From positions 310,001 to 374,000 of the forward strand of contig CAVRIG010000014.1 of the NCBI GenBank assembly GCA_963721175.1: 64,000 nucleotides of DNA, read 5' to 3'. Both the position numbers and the translations under genes were made by a program. Each line of letters opens with the position of its first letter. The stretch's first letter is position 1. The notes beneath the pieces were generated by a model. It searched no databases. It had not been told where the DNA came from and saw only the letters and a list, made by a program, of their open reading frames with translations. Below, in pieces: positions 16,946 to 26,958 of this stretch. The stretch comes from Aliishimia sp963721175. Lineage in GTDB: Bacteria > Pseudomonadota > Alphaproteobacteria > Rhodobacterales > Rhodobacteraceae.

Positions 16946-18736
16946 TGCAGGCCCAGCAGCCCGATCCCGTCACGCTCGAGATCATCCGCGGCGCGATCGC
17001 GGCAACACAGGCGGAAATGGAAGCGCTGATCGAGCGCACCGCCATGTCCGCCTTCATCCGCGAGAAGAAGGATTTCTATACCGCGCTGTTCGACGCCCAC
17101 GGAGTCATGGCCGTCGGCTCCATGGTGCCGATCTTCGGCGACCTGACCACGCCGGTCTTCGAAGCCTTTGCACCCGAGACGATGCGGCCGGGCGACGTCT
17201 ACTGGTACAACGACTGTTATGGCTCGCGCGGGGCGGTGTCGCACTCCAACGACCAGGTGCTTCTGGCGCCGGCCTTTGCGGACGGGCGGATCGCGGCCTT
17301 CGTCATGAGCTGGGCACATTTCGACGACATCGGCGGGCTCCGTCCCGGGTCGATCAGCTCGGACGCCACCGAGATCTTTCAGGAAGGCATCATAGTGCCG
17401 CCCACCAAGCTCGCCGATGCGGGCGTTCTCAACGAAGGCGCCCTGGCGATCTTCCACCGCAACGCGCGTTTCCCCGCGTCGAGCCGGGGCGACATGGCGG
17501 CGTTGCTCGCCAGTGTCCGGCTGGGCGTCGCGCGGGTCGGCGAGATCATCGACCGGTTCGGCGCCGACACCCTGGACGGCGCGCTGGCGACGCTGCTGGA
17601 GCGCACGCGGCGCCGGGTGCGCGAGCGTCTTGCGGAGACCTTCGACTATGGCACACATCGGTTCACCGACGCGATCGACGGCGACGGACAGGGCAACGGA
17701 CCTTTCCGCATCCGCTTCGCCCTCACCCGCGAGGCCGTCGACGGCGGACCGGACCGGTTCGTCTTCGACGCGACGGAAAGCGACGACCAGTCTCCCGGGC
17801 CGGTGAACCTCCTGATGAACCGGGGAATACCGGGAATGGCGCTCGGTCTCTTCTACCTCGGCGGGGACCCGGACCAGGTCTGCAATGCCGGCGGGCCGCT
17901 CGCCATCGACGAGGTCCGCTTCCGCGACGGCTCCATCGTTCAGCCGCGCTTTCCGGCGCCGCTGGGGCTTCGCGGGCTGACCATGATGCGGGTTCTCGCG
18001 GCGCTGAACGGTCTCGTGAACACAGCCGGCGGCGGCGCACCGGCGGCCCATGCGGCCTATGTCGTCGCGATGCTGCGCGGAGCGTCGGGCGGCGGTCCCG
18101 ACGGGGCGAGCCCGTTCCTGCTCGCCGACGGCATCGGTGTCGGCTACGGCGCGCGCCCGGATTCGGATGGGATCGACGCGGTCTACTTCGTGGCACAGGA
18201 GAATTACCCCGCGGAGTTCCTGGAGCTCTCCTACCCGGTGCGCCTACGCCAGTACGCCATCCGCGAGGACAGCGGCGGGGCCGGACGCTGGCGTGGTGGC
18301 TGCGGCATCCTGCGCGAATACGACATCCTCTGCGAGGAGGCGATGCTGTCGATCCGGATCGATTGCGTGGCGAACCCGCCCTGGGGATTCGACGGCGGGA
18401 CATCGGGCGGCCGGGGCAGCGCGACCGTCACCTCGCCGGACGGCGAGACGCGCACGCTCCGGCCCATTTCGGACGGCAACATCCTGCGGCGCGGCGACAT
18501 CCTGCGGATCGAGACCGGGGGCGGCGGCGGGCATGGCCATCCCTTTGACCGGCCGGCCGAAGCGGTTCTTCGGGACGTGCTCGGCGGTTTCGTCAGCGCG
18601 GAAGCGGCCCAGCAAAGCGTATGGCGTGATCGTCTCGGACGACGCCCTCGACATCGCTGCAACCATGCAGCGGCGCGCAGAACGCCCCGCCGTCAAACGG
18701 TTCCACCGGGAAAGCTATGTCGATGAGCTTTCCTGA
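16942..18736 (+). CDS. hyuB: Hydantoinase B/oxoprolinase subunit (one frameshift, probably sequence error)
   Basis: This is the beta subunit of an ATP-dependent hydantoinase/5-oxoprolinase-type enzyme that works with HyuA. Family sequence includes DPVTLEIIRGAIAATQAEME at the start, MVPIFGDLTTPVFEAF, and GDVYWYNDCYGSRGAVSHSN. The C-terminus needs removal of one A from the run at 18614-18616: SAEAAQQ then continues as AYGVIVSDDALDIAATMQRR and ends ESYVDELS. The correction gives 597 residues and an overlap with hyuA; without it the last 40 residues become a non-family sequence. The ATG at 16942 overlaps the preceding stop. Confidence 0.85.
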
Positions 18737-20765
18737 CGCGCCCCTCGCCGTCGCCGTCGATATCGGCGGCACCTTCACGGATGTCGCCCTGTCGGACCCT
18801 TCATCGCAACGCGTCTGGCGCGCCAAGACGCCAAGCCGGCCGGACGATCCGTCGGCGGCTTTCGTCACCGGGATCCGGCTCGCGCTCGAGGCGGCGGGAC
18901 AGTCACCGCAAACGCTGGCCCAGGTGCTGCACGGCACGACAGTCGCCACCAACATGATCCTGGAGGGCAAGGGCGCGAAGACGGCGCTGGTCACGACACG
19001 CGGGTTTCGCCACGTCCTCACCATCGGTCGACAGGATATCCCGCGGTCGGCCAACCTCTATACATGGCGCAAGCCCGGACGCCCGGTTCCGCCCGAACGC
19101 GTGCATGAAGTCGACGAGCGGATCGGGCCGGGTGGAATCGTGCTGCGGCCGTTGGACGAGGCGAGCGTCCACGCCGTCGCCGACGCCTTGCGCGCGGCCG
19201 GCGTGGAGGCCGTGGCGATCTGCCTTCTGCACGCCTTTGCCAACGATGCGCACGAGGCACGTGTGGCCGACATTCTCCGCGACTCTCTACCCGGTGTTGC
19301 TGTCACCGCGTCGTCGGATGTCCTGCCGGTCGTGCGAGAATTCGAGCGCTCCATGACCGTGGTGCTGAACGCGACCGTGATGCCGGGCATCAACACCTAT
19401 GTCGGCCGGGTCGAGGAGCGTCTTCGGGATGAAGGCGTCACGGCACCGCTGCTTCTGATGCAGTCGAATGGCGGCGTTGCGAGCGCCCAGAAGATCCGCA
19501 AGGCGCCGGCCCTGACCGCGCTCTCTGGACCGGCGGCCGGGGTTGTCGGTGCCTGCGCGGTCGCGGCCGAGGCCGGCATCGAGGACATCATCACCGTCGA
19601 TATCGGGGGGACGAGTGCCGATATCAGCCTCGTCAAGGGCGGCCGGATCAACCTGACCGAACAGGGCAGCGTCGGTGGCTGGCCGCTGCCCCTGCCGATG
19701 GTCGACATGGTGACCATCGGTGCCGGCGGCGGGTCCATCGCGCGGGTGACCGACGGCACGCTCGCCGTGGGTCCCGACAGCGCGGGCGCCGATCCCGGAC
19801 CGGCGGCCTACGGTCAGGGCGGTCAGCGCCCGACGGTGACCGACGCGCATGTGGTCCTGGGCCATCTACCGCCGCAGCTTCTGGGCGGGCAGATGCAGCT
19901 CGATGTCGTGGCCGCGGCAGCCGCGGTGTCGCGGGGGGTCGCCGAACCGCTCGGACTGTCGCTCCACGATGCCGCGCGCGGGATCCTCGCGATCTCGAAC
20001 AACGCGATGATCGGCGCGATCCGAGTCGTTTCCGTCGAGCGGGGGCATGATCCGCGCGATTTCACGCTGGTGCCTTTCGGCGGTGCCGGTCCACTGCACG
20101 GCACCGCCCTGGCGGACCTTCTGGGCATCCGGCGCGTGCTGATTGCGGAGGCGCCGGGCGTGCTCTGTGCCGACGGGCTGCTGCATGCCGACCTGCGCGC
20201 CACCTTCGCGCGAACGCTTCCGGTTCCGACCTCCTTGCAAGATGCCGATACGGTGGCCTTGCGCGCCCGGCTGGAAACCGAGGCCCAGGACTGGTTCGAC
20301 GCCGAACGGGTGCCGGAGGCGGCGCGTCGGATACAGCTGCGCGCGCTCCTCCGCTTTCTCGGGCAGGGGTCGGAGCTGGCCGTGCTCTGGCACGCTGACC
20401 CGGATCGCCTCGAAGAACGCTTCGCGGCCGAGCACGAGACGCTGTTCGGGTATCGTCAGGCAAGCCCGGTCGAAATCGTGGCGTTGCGTCTGGAGGCGCG
20501 GGCCGCCGCCCCCGATCGCCCGCGGGGTCGTTCGGTCGCTCCTGACGGCTCCGTGCGCCAGATCGGAACCAGCCGGATGGTTCTACCGGACGGCGAACGC
20601 GATGTTCCCGTTCTGGACCGGACAACACTTGCGGCGGACGACACGGTGCAAGGGCCCGCTATCCTGTCGCAGCTCGACACCACGACACTCGTGCCGCCGG
20701 GCTGGCGCGCCACCGCCCTGCCCTCCGGAGCCCTTCTGATGACCCGCACGGGAGAAACGTCATGA
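18717..20765 (+). CDS. hyuA: Hydantoinase A/oxoprolinase subunit
   Basis: This 682-residue ATP-binding subunit of the hydantoinase/oxoprolinase family has an N-terminal ASKHA-type phosphate loop, AVDIGGTFTDVALSD (about residue 13), a second phosphate segment DIGGTSADISLV and HGTTVATNMILEGKGAK. With HyuB it would open a hydantoin, N-methylhydantoin or 5-oxoproline ring using ATP; which one is not readable. ATG at 18717 or 18723 could both serve. The stop overlaps the M20 gene (ATGA). Confidence 0.88.
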   Translation: MSMSFPDAPLAVAVDIGGTFTDVALSDPSSQRVWRAKTPSRPDDPSAAFVTGIRLALEAAGQSPQTLAQVLHGTTVATNMILEGKGAKTALVTTRGFRHVLTIGRQDIPRSANLYTWRKPGRPVPPERVHEVDERIGPGGIVLRPLDEASVHAVADALRAAGVEAVAICLLHAFANDAHEARVADILRDSLPGVAVTASSDVLPVVREFERSMTVVLNATVMPGINTYVGRVEERLRDEGVTAPLLLMQSNGGVASAQKIRKAPALTALSGPAAGVVGACAVAAEAGIEDIITVDIGGTSADISLVKGGRINLTEQGSVGGWPLPLPMVDMVTIGAGGGSIARVTDGTLAVGPDSAGADPGPAAYGQGGQRPTVTDAHVVLGHLPPQLLGGQMQLDVVAAAAAVSRGVAEPLGLSLHDAARGILAISNNAMIGAIRVVSVERGHDPRDFTLVPFGGAGPLHGTALADLLGIRRVLIAEAPGVLCADGLLHADLRATFARTLPVPTSLQDADTVALRARLETEAQDWFDAERVPEAARRIQLRALLRFLGQGSELAVLWHADPDRLEERFAAEHETLFGYRQASPVEIVALRLEARAAAPDRPRGRSVAPDGSVRQIGTSRMVLPDGERDVPVLDRTTLAADDTVQGPAILSQLDTTTLVPPGWRATALPSGALLMTRTGETS

Positions 20766-22132
20766 CCCATCCGAACCTCGCCGCCGTCTTCGACCGGATC
20801 GACGCCGAGCGCGAGAGCTACCTCGCGCGTCTGCTGGACTATGTGCGGCACCCCAGCATCAGCGCGCAGAACATCGGGATCCGCGAGGTCGCGGGCCTCC
20901 TCGTGGATCACATGAACGGCCTCGGGCTTGCGGCGGAGCTGGTGGAGACGGAGGGATACCCCTTCGTGCTCGGACGGATGATCGCGGACCCGGGGAAACC
21001 CACCGTCCTTCTTTACGGTCACTACGACGTGCAGCCTCCGGAGCCGCTCGAGGCATGGGTGAGCCCGCCCTTCGAGCCGACGATCCGGGACGGCCGGATC
21101 TATGCCCGCGGCGTCGGCGACAACAAGGGCCAGCATTTCGCGCAGCTTCTCGCCATCGAGACGCATCTCGCGGTGCACGGGGAGCTTCCCTGTAACGTGA
21201 TCGTCCTCTTGGAGGGCGAGGAGGAGATCGGCAGCCCCCAGATCGCGCAATTCGTCAAAACCCATGCCGACCGGCTCGCCGCGGATTTCGTCGTGACCGC
21301 GGACGGGCCGCTCCACCCCTCGGGGGCGCCCACGATGGTCTGCGGGGTGCGGGGGATGGTCAATTTCGATCTGAAGGTCCGCACCTCGAACACCGACACG
21401 CATTCCGGCAATTTCGGCGGCGTGATGCCGAATGCGATCTGGTCCCTCGTGCATCTGCTCGCGACAATGAAGCGGCCGGACGGCACGATCACCATCGACG
21501 GTCTGACCGATCCCGTCACGCCCGTCGGTGAAGATGAACGTGCCGCCGCCGCAGCGCTTCCCGTGGATATCGACGCGGTGACGGCGAAGCTCGGTATGCG
21601 TCGCCTGGATACGCCAGAAGACCGCCCCTTCTACGACCGACTGATGTTCCATCCCACGCTCACGATCAATGGCCTGCATGGCGGATATGGCGGCGACGGC
21701 TCCAAGACCGTGTTGCCGGCCGAAGCGGTCGCCAAATGCGACATCCGGCTGGTCGAGGCGATGACGCCCGCGCAAACCATGGACTGTGTGCGGGCGCATG
21801 TGGCGCGACACGCGCCAGAGGTCGAAGTGATCGAACGCGGCGGGATGCTGCCGTCGAAGACGCCGCTGTCATCGCCGTTCCGCGTGGTTGTGGAGCGGGC
21901 CTTGGAAGCTGCCCATGGTCGGCCACCGCTGCTCTACCCGGTCGTGGGCGGCTCCCTGCCGGATTACGTCTTCACCAAGATCCTCGAGGTTCCGGCCTTC
22001 GTCACCCCTTATGCCAACGCGGACGAAGCCAATCACGCACCGAACGAGAACCTGGAGGTCGACTGCTTTTTCAACGGGATCCGAAGTGGCGCCGCATTGC
22101 TGCACGAGGTCGGCCAGATGCCCCGGACGTGA
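20762..22132 (+). CDS. M20-family metallopeptidase/amidohydrolase
   Basis: This 456-residue cytoplasmic M20 enzyme uses two metal ions. Catalytic landmarks are GHYDVQP (about residue 86), GVGDNKGQHFAQ with the bridging Asp, GEEEIGS with the general base Glu, and the dimerisation domain containing TDTHSGNFGG. The late HAPNENL motif supplies the last His ligand. M20 members include dipeptidases, acylases and N-carbamoyl amino acid hydrolases. Following HyuA in the operon, cleaving an N-carbamoyl or N-acyl product of ring opening is plausible, as is peptide cleavage. Confidence 0.88.
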   Translation: MTHPNLAAVFDRIDAERESYLARLLDYVRHPSISAQNIGIREVAGLLVDHMNGLGLAAELVETEGYPFVLGRMIADPGKPTVLLYGHYDVQPPEPLEAWVSPPFEPTIRDGRIYARGVGDNKGQHFAQLLAIETHLAVHGELPCNVIVLLEGEEEIGSPQIAQFVKTHADRLAADFVVTADGPLHPSGAPTMVCGVRGMVNFDLKVRTSNTDTHSGNFGGVMPNAIWSLVHLLATMKRPDGTITIDGLTDPVTPVGEDERAAAAALPVDIDAVTAKLGMRRLDTPEDRPFYDRLMFHPTLTINGLHGGYGGDGSKTVLPAEAVAKCDIRLVEAMTPAQTMDCVRAHVARHAPEVEVIERGGMLPSKTPLSSPFRVVVERALEAAHGRPPLLYPVVGGSLPDYVFTKILEVPAFVTPYANADEANHAPNENLEVDCFFNGIRSGAALLHEVGQMPRT

Positions 22133-22307
22133 GTTCAGCCGTGTAACATCGGACGTATCGACGCGGCGAGGATTGGGCCACGGCCCTTACAAGGCCGGCG
22201 ATGGCTTTTCATCAAAACAACAGTCTTATTGCGACCGGGCGCCGGCGGGCTATAGTCGATCTTCACGCGAACCCGCGCAATCCAGGGCAACGAGGGGACA
22301 GCCGCAC
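22133..22307 (+). promoter_or_regulatory. Intergenic region with a sigma70-like promoter for the CoA ligase operon
   Basis: TTGCGA at 22229-22234 and TATAGT at 22251-22256 are separated by 16 bases and resemble -35 and -10 elements. GAGGGG at 22292-22297 lies 10 bases before the ligase ATG. No gene is seen in the rest of the region. Confidence 0.5.
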
Positions 22308-23852
22308 ATGCAGGACACCATTCAGAAACTCATCGCCGGACACGCGGGCGACGCCAATGCCATCGGTGCACCGGACCGCGCGTGGTTAACCTATGGCGGG
22401 CTGCGGGAGCTTTCGGCCAGCGTCGCGGCCGCCCTGCACGGGGCGGGGGTCGGCAGGGGCGACCGGGTGGCGATCGTCCTGCCGAACGGTCCCGAAATGG
22501 CTGCAGCCTTCGTCACCGTGGCGCAAGCCGCAGTGACCGCGCCGCTCAATCCTGCCTACCGCGAGGATGAAGTCCGGTTCTATCTCGAAGATCTGAAGGC
22601 CAAGGCGATCCTGTTGAAGGCCGGCGACGACGGACCGGCGGCGAAAGCGGCCACGGATCTCGGCGTGTCGATCCTCCGCCTCTACGTCGACGAGACCGCG
22701 CCCGCCGGGAGCTTCACCCTGAGCGCGGACGGTGACAAGGCCGGCACGGCGGACGACAGCGCACCGGAGGCCGGAGACGTCGCCCTGATCCTGCACACCT
22801 CCGGCACCACATCGCGGCCGAAGATCGTCCCGCTCCTGCAGTCGAACGTGGCGGCGTCGGCCCACCATATCTCGGCCTCGCTGGACCTGACCGCGTCCGA
22901 CCGATGTCTCAACGTCATGCCGCTCTTTCACATCCACGGGCTGATCGCGGCGGTGCTCTCGTCGCTGGCTTCGGGCGGGCAGATCTGGTGCGCGCCCGGG
23001 TTCGACGGGCTGAAGTTCTACGGCTGGCTGCGCGATGCGGATCCGACATGGTTCACGGCCGTCCCGACCATGCACCAGGCGATCCTCGCCCGCGCCGCTC
23101 GCAACACCGAGATCATCGAAGGCGCGCGGCTGCGGTTCTTGCGCTCCTCCTCCGCGTCGCTGCCCGGTCCGGTAATGACCCGGCTGGCCGAGACCTTCGG
23201 CGCCCCGGTGATCGAAGGCTACGGCATGACCGAAGCGGCGCACCAGATGTGCTCCAACCCGCTGGCACAGGGGGCGCAGAAGCCGGGCGCGGTGGGTGTG
23301 CCTGCGGGGCCCGAAGTGCGCATCGCCGACGAGGCGGAGGCGCATCTGCTGCCCAATGATGCGACCGGTGAGGTGGTGATCTCCGGCCCCAACGTCACGC
23401 CGGGCTACGAGAGCAACCCGGACGCCAACGCCAAGAACTTCTTCGAGGCGGACGGCAAGCGCTGGTTCCGCACCGGCGACCAGGGCACGTTCGACGGGGA
23501 CGGATACCTCATGCTGACCGGCCGGCTGAAGGAAATCATCAATCGCGGCGGCGAGAAGGTGAGCCCGCTCGAGGTCGATGGGGTCCTCTCCGACCACCCG
23601 GCGGTCGCGCAGGCCGTCACCTTTGCCTTGCCGCATCCGAAGCTGGGAGAGGAGGTGGCCGCGGCCATCGTCCTGAACGAAGGGGCCGAGGCCGACGAGG
23701 CGGAAATCCGCAAATTCGCGCGCGAGCGGTTGGCCGATTTCAAGGTGCCGCGCAAGGTGGTGATCCTCGACGAGATCCCGAAGGGCGCCACCGGCAAGCT
23801 TCAACGGATCGGCCTGGCCGACAAGCTGGGCCTGGTGAGCGAGGCCAGCTGA
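22308..23852 (+). CDS. AMP-forming acyl-CoA synthetase (oxalate-CoA ligase-like)
   Basis: This 514-residue ANL-superfamily ligase activates a carboxylate with ATP and CoA. Motifs in order are the phosphate loop HTSGTTSRPKIVPL (about residue 164), GYGMTEAAHQM, the core GDQGTFDGDGYL with TGRLKEIINRGGEKVSPLE, and the C-terminal lysine in IPKGATGKLQR. The layout resembles the AAE3/PCS60 oxalyl-CoA synthetase group, but short-chain or hydroxy acids are also possible. The stop shares a base with the next start (TGATG), so it is coupled to the reductase. Confidence 0.85.
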   Translation: MQDTIQKLIAGHAGDANAIGAPDRAWLTYGGLRELSASVAAALHGAGVGRGDRVAIVLPNGPEMAAAFVTVAQAAVTAPLNPAYREDEVRFYLEDLKAKAILLKAGDDGPAAKAATDLGVSILRLYVDETAPAGSFTLSADGDKAGTADDSAPEAGDVALILHTSGTTSRPKIVPLLQSNVAASAHHISASLDLTASDRCLNVMPLFHIHGLIAAVLSSLASGGQIWCAPGFDGLKFYGWLRDADPTWFTAVPTMHQAILARAARNTEIIEGARLRFLRSSSASLPGPVMTRLAETFGAPVIEGYGMTEAAHQMCSNPLAQGAQKPGAVGVPAGPEVRIADEAEAHLLPNDATGEVVISGPNVTPGYESNPDANAKNFFEADGKRWFRTGDQGTFDGDGYLMLTGRLKEIINRGGEKVSPLEVDGVLSDHPAVAQAVTFALPHPKLGEEVAAAIVLNEGAEADEAEIRKFARERLADFKVPRKVVILDEIPKGATGKLQRIGLADKLGLVSEAS

Positions 23853-24829
23853 TGAAGATCTGCATCTTCGGCGCCGGTGCGATCGGCGGCTACATGGGCG
23901 CGAAGCTGGCACAGGCCGGTGCGGAGGTCAGCCTTGTCGCGCGCGGGCCGCACCTGGCGGCGATGCGCGACAAGGGGCTGACGCTGATCGAGGACGGCGA
24001 GACCGCGACCGTCCCAGTGACCGTGTCCGAAGACCCGGCGGCACTGGGTCCGCAGGATTATGTGATCATCACCCTCAAGGCGCATTCCGTGCCCCCGGTG
24101 GTGGACAAGATTCAGCCGCTGATCGGGCCGGAGACGACCATCGTGTCGGGCGTGAACGGTGTTCCGTGGTGGTATTTCCACAAGATCGGCGGTGATCTGG
24201 AGGGCACGCGGCTGGCATCCGTCGATCCCGGCGACGCGCAGTGGAACGGCTTCGGCCCGGAACGGGTGCTGGGCTGCGTGGTCTATCCCGCGGCGGAGGT
24301 GAGCGAACCGGGAACCGTCAAGCATATCGAGGGCAACCGCTTTTCGCTGGGAGAGCCGGATGGCTCGAAATCGGAGCGCGCGCTGGCGCTGTCGAAGGCG
24401 CTGAGCGCCGCCGGGCTGAAGGCGCCGGTCCGTCCCAAGCTGCGCGACGAGATCTGGGTGAAGCTCTGGGGCAACCTGTCGTTCAACCCGATCTCCGCGC
24501 TCACCCACGCGACGCTGGACGTGCTCTGCACCGATCCCGGCACACGCGAGGTTGCGCGCAACATGATGCTCGAGGCGCAAGAGGTCGCTGAAAAGCTGGG
24601 CGTCAAGTTCCCCATCGACGTCGACCGCCGGATCCAGGGCGGCGCGGATGTGGGCGCGCACCGCACCTCCATGCTGCAGGATCTCGACGCTGGACGTCCG
24701 ATGGAGATCGACGCGCTGGTGGGCTCGGTCCAGGAACTCGGCCGGGTGACGGAGACGCCTACGCCGACGATCGACACGGTTCTGGCGCTCGTGCAGCTTC
24801 GGGGGCGTACGGCGGGACTTTACTCCTAA
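23852..24829 (+). CDS. Ketopantoate reductase family (PanE/ApbA-like) oxidoreductase
   Basis: This 325-residue protein has an N-terminal dinucleotide-binding motif, MKICIFGAGAIGGYMGAKLA, and the family catalytic Lys region KLRDEIWVKLWGNLSFNPIS. Length and domain order fit 2-dehydropantoate 2-reductase, but many paralogues act on other 2-oxo acids. Coupling to an acyl-CoA ligase and an adjacent TTT-type carboxylate importer suggests organic-acid catabolism here and not pantothenate synthesis. It converges with tctA, 19 bases away. Confidence 0.8.
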   Translation: MKICIFGAGAIGGYMGAKLAQAGAEVSLVARGPHLAAMRDKGLTLIEDGETATVPVTVSEDPAALGPQDYVIITLKAHSVPPVVDKIQPLIGPETTIVSGVNGVPWWYFHKIGGDLEGTRLASVDPGDAQWNGFGPERVLGCVVYPAAEVSEPGTVKHIEGNRFSLGEPDGSKSERALALSKALSAAGLKAPVRPKLRDEIWVKLWGNLSFNPISALTHATLDVLCTDPGTREVARNMMLEAQEVAEKLGVKFPIDVDRRIQGGADVGAHRTSMLQDLDAGRPMEIDALVGSVQELGRVTETPTPTIDTVLALVQLRGRTAGLYS

Positions 24830-24848
24830 CGCCGGGCGGCGACCTGCG

Positions 24849-26372
24849 TCAGCGCGCCTGTTCCTGCCCCGCCTTGCCGCCGCGACGCCGCAGCACCTTC
24901 ACCAGCGGCAGGAAGATCAGGATCAGCGCGATGATCGTGATCGGCGCGGCGATGGGCCGGGTGAAGAAGATCGACGGATCGCCCGAGGACAGGAGCAGCG
25001 ATTGCCGCAACGTCGGTTCGGCGATCGGTCCGAGCACGATCGCCAGCACGGCCGGCGCGAGCGGGTAGTCGAACTTCCGCAGGAAGAAGGCGCCGAGGCC
25101 GAAGATCACCATCAGCCACACGTCGAACATGTCCCGTGTCGCCGCATATCCACCGGCGATCGACAGGACGAAGATCATCGGCGCCAGGATGGTGAAGGGC
25201 ATCCGCAGCATCCAGATGAAGAGCGGGATGAAGGCGATGTTGATCAGCACGGCCGCGACGTTCGAGATGTAGAACGACCCGATCAGACCCCAGACGAACT
25301 CGGTCTCGTCGATGAAGAGGCGCGGTCCGGGCACGAGCCCCCAAATTACCATCCCGCCCAGAAGGATGGCGGTCGTGGGCGAGCCGGGAATGCCCAGCGT
25401 CAGCATCGGCAGCATCGCCCCGGTGGAGGCGGAATTGTTGGCGGCCTCGGGTGCCGCGACTCCGTCGGGCGTGCCCTTGCCGAACTCCTCGGGCCGGCGC
25501 GAGACCATCTTGGCGACGCCATAGGACATCAGCGAACCGGGCGTCGCGCCCGCCGCCGGCAGCACGCCGACGAAGAAGCCGAGGAACGACCCGATGGTCG
25601 TGCCCTTCCAGCCCCGCGCCGTGGCTTCGCGCGCGTCGGACGCGAGGCCCTTGAGCGTCATCTTCGGCGTGGTCGTCGTGACCTCGCCGCGGGTCTGCTC
25701 GATGGTCCAGAGCATCTCTCCGATGCCGTAGACACCGATGGCGAGCACCAGGAAGCCGATCCCCCGCAGGAACCCGTTGATGTCGAAGAGCACCAGCCGC
25801 GGCGCGCCGGAAATCTGGTCGAACCCGATGGCGCCCAGCACCAGCCCGAAGCAGATGGAGAAGATCGTCTTCGGGATATCGTCGCCGCCGAGCCCGACGA
25901 AGGTCGCGAACGCCAGGAGCATCAGCGCGAATATCTCCGGCGGGCCGAAGGACAGCGCGACCGTGGCGAGGAGCGGTGCAAAGAGCGTGAACAGCACGTT
26001 TGCCACGGTTCCCCCGACGAAGGACGCCAGCGCCGCCGTGACCAGCGCAAGGCTCGCGCGGCCCTGCAGGGCCAGCGGGCGGCCGTCGAAAGTGGTGGCG
26101 ACGGCGGTCGAGGCGCCAGGGATGCCGAGCGTGATCGAGGAGATCGCCCCACCGTACATCGCGCCGTAATAGATCGCGGCGAGGAAGATGATCGCCCCGC
26201 TGGGCGGCACCAGAAAGGTGACCGGCAGCAGGATCGCGACGCCGTTCACCGACCCCAGGCCGGGCATCGCGCCGATGAAGAGGCCGACCGACACCCCGAT
26301 CAGGATCAGCATCAGGTTCAGCGGCTGCAGCGCCAGCAGCATTCCATCGGCAAGAAGAGTGAAGATGTCCAT
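24849..26372 (-). CDS. tctA: Tripartite tricarboxylate transporter large permease TctA
   Basis: This 507-residue inner-membrane protein has about 12 hydrophobic helices. The TctA repeat signatures are present: GAMPGLGSVNGVAILLPVTF near residue 40 and the paired GVLPAAGATPGSLMSYGVAK, plus ALMLLAFATFVGLGGDD. It is the main translocation subunit of a proton- or sodium-driven TTT importer for organic acids. It is the third gene of tctC-tctB-tctA. Confidence 0.92.
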   Translation of the reverse strand: MDIFTLLADGMLLALQPLNLMLILIGVSVGLFIGAMPGLGSVNGVAILLPVTFLVPPSGAIIFLAAIYYGAMYGGAISSITLGIPGASTAVATTFDGRPLALQGRASLALVTAALASFVGGTVANVLFTLFAPLLATVALSFGPPEIFALMLLAFATFVGLGGDDIPKTIFSICFGLVLGAIGFDQISGAPRLVLFDINGFLRGIGFLVLAIGVYGIGEMLWTIEQTRGEVTTTTPKMTLKGLASDAREATARGWKGTTIGSFLGFFVGVLPAAGATPGSLMSYGVAKMVSRRPEEFGKGTPDGVAAPEAANNSASTGAMLPMLTLGIPGSPTTAILLGGMVIWGLVPGPRLFIDETEFVWGLIGSFYISNVAAVLINIAFIPLFIWMLRMPFTILAPMIFVLSIAGGYAATRDMFDVWLMVIFGLGAFFLRKFDYPLAPAVLAIVLGPIAEPTLRQSLLLSSGDPSIFFTRPIAAPITIIALILIFLPLVKVLRRRGGKAGQEQAR

Positions 26373-26408
26373 GGTCGGCGGAGCTTTCGGTGTGGTGCCG
26401 GGCGCGGC

Positions 26409-26912
26409 TCAGTAGATGATTTCGTAGAGGATATCGAAGACGGGATCCATGAACGGCATGCCCGATGGCATCGTGATCTGCATCGCCCCTTCGAAGAAGA
26501 AGAAGAGCGCGAACGGCGTGATCAGCGAGATCGGCAGGCACAGGCGCCACGAGTGCCGGCCGAGGTACCGCGTGTAGTAAAGCAGGAATATTCCGACCGC
26601 GCCGTACATCGAGACCACGTTGACGAGTGCCACGAACCCGATGATGCCGCCGCCCACCAGGATCAGCATGCGCCGTCCGTAGGAATCGAGCAGAGGCTCC
26701 TCCGATCGCGACGGCGGGCTGGTCCGTCGCCACCAGTTGAACGCGATCATCCCGCAGCAGCCGAGCATGATCGCCGACAGCCAGAACGGCCAGGCGCCGC
26801 CGCCTGGCCCCTTTCCCGAAATGTATCCGATCGGCAGTTCCGTGCTCTTCCACATCAGGTACATGGAGAGCAGTGCCAGAACGCCCGCTGTCGCGATCTC
26901 GCCGTTTCGCAT
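26409..26912 (-). CDS. tctB: Tripartite tricarboxylate transporter small permease TctB
   Basis: This 167-residue membrane protein has four predicted helices, the usual TctB size and layout. It includes KGPGGGAWPFWLSAIMLGCC, typical of the TctB region after the first helix. It lies between tctC (46 bases upstream) and tctA (36 bases downstream). Confidence 0.88.
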   Translation of the reverse strand: MRNGEIATAGVLALLSMYLMWKSTELPIGYISGKGPGGGAWPFWLSAIMLGCCGMIAFNWWRRTSPPSRSEEPLLDSYGRRMLILVGGGIIGFVALVNVVSMYGAVGIFLLYYTRYLGRHSWRLCLPISLITPFALFFFFEGAMQITMPSGMPFMDPVFDILYEIIY

Positions 26913-26958
26913 TCCGGCCTTACCCCGTTCCGAAAGTCCCGATCAGGTTTCGCCGGCC

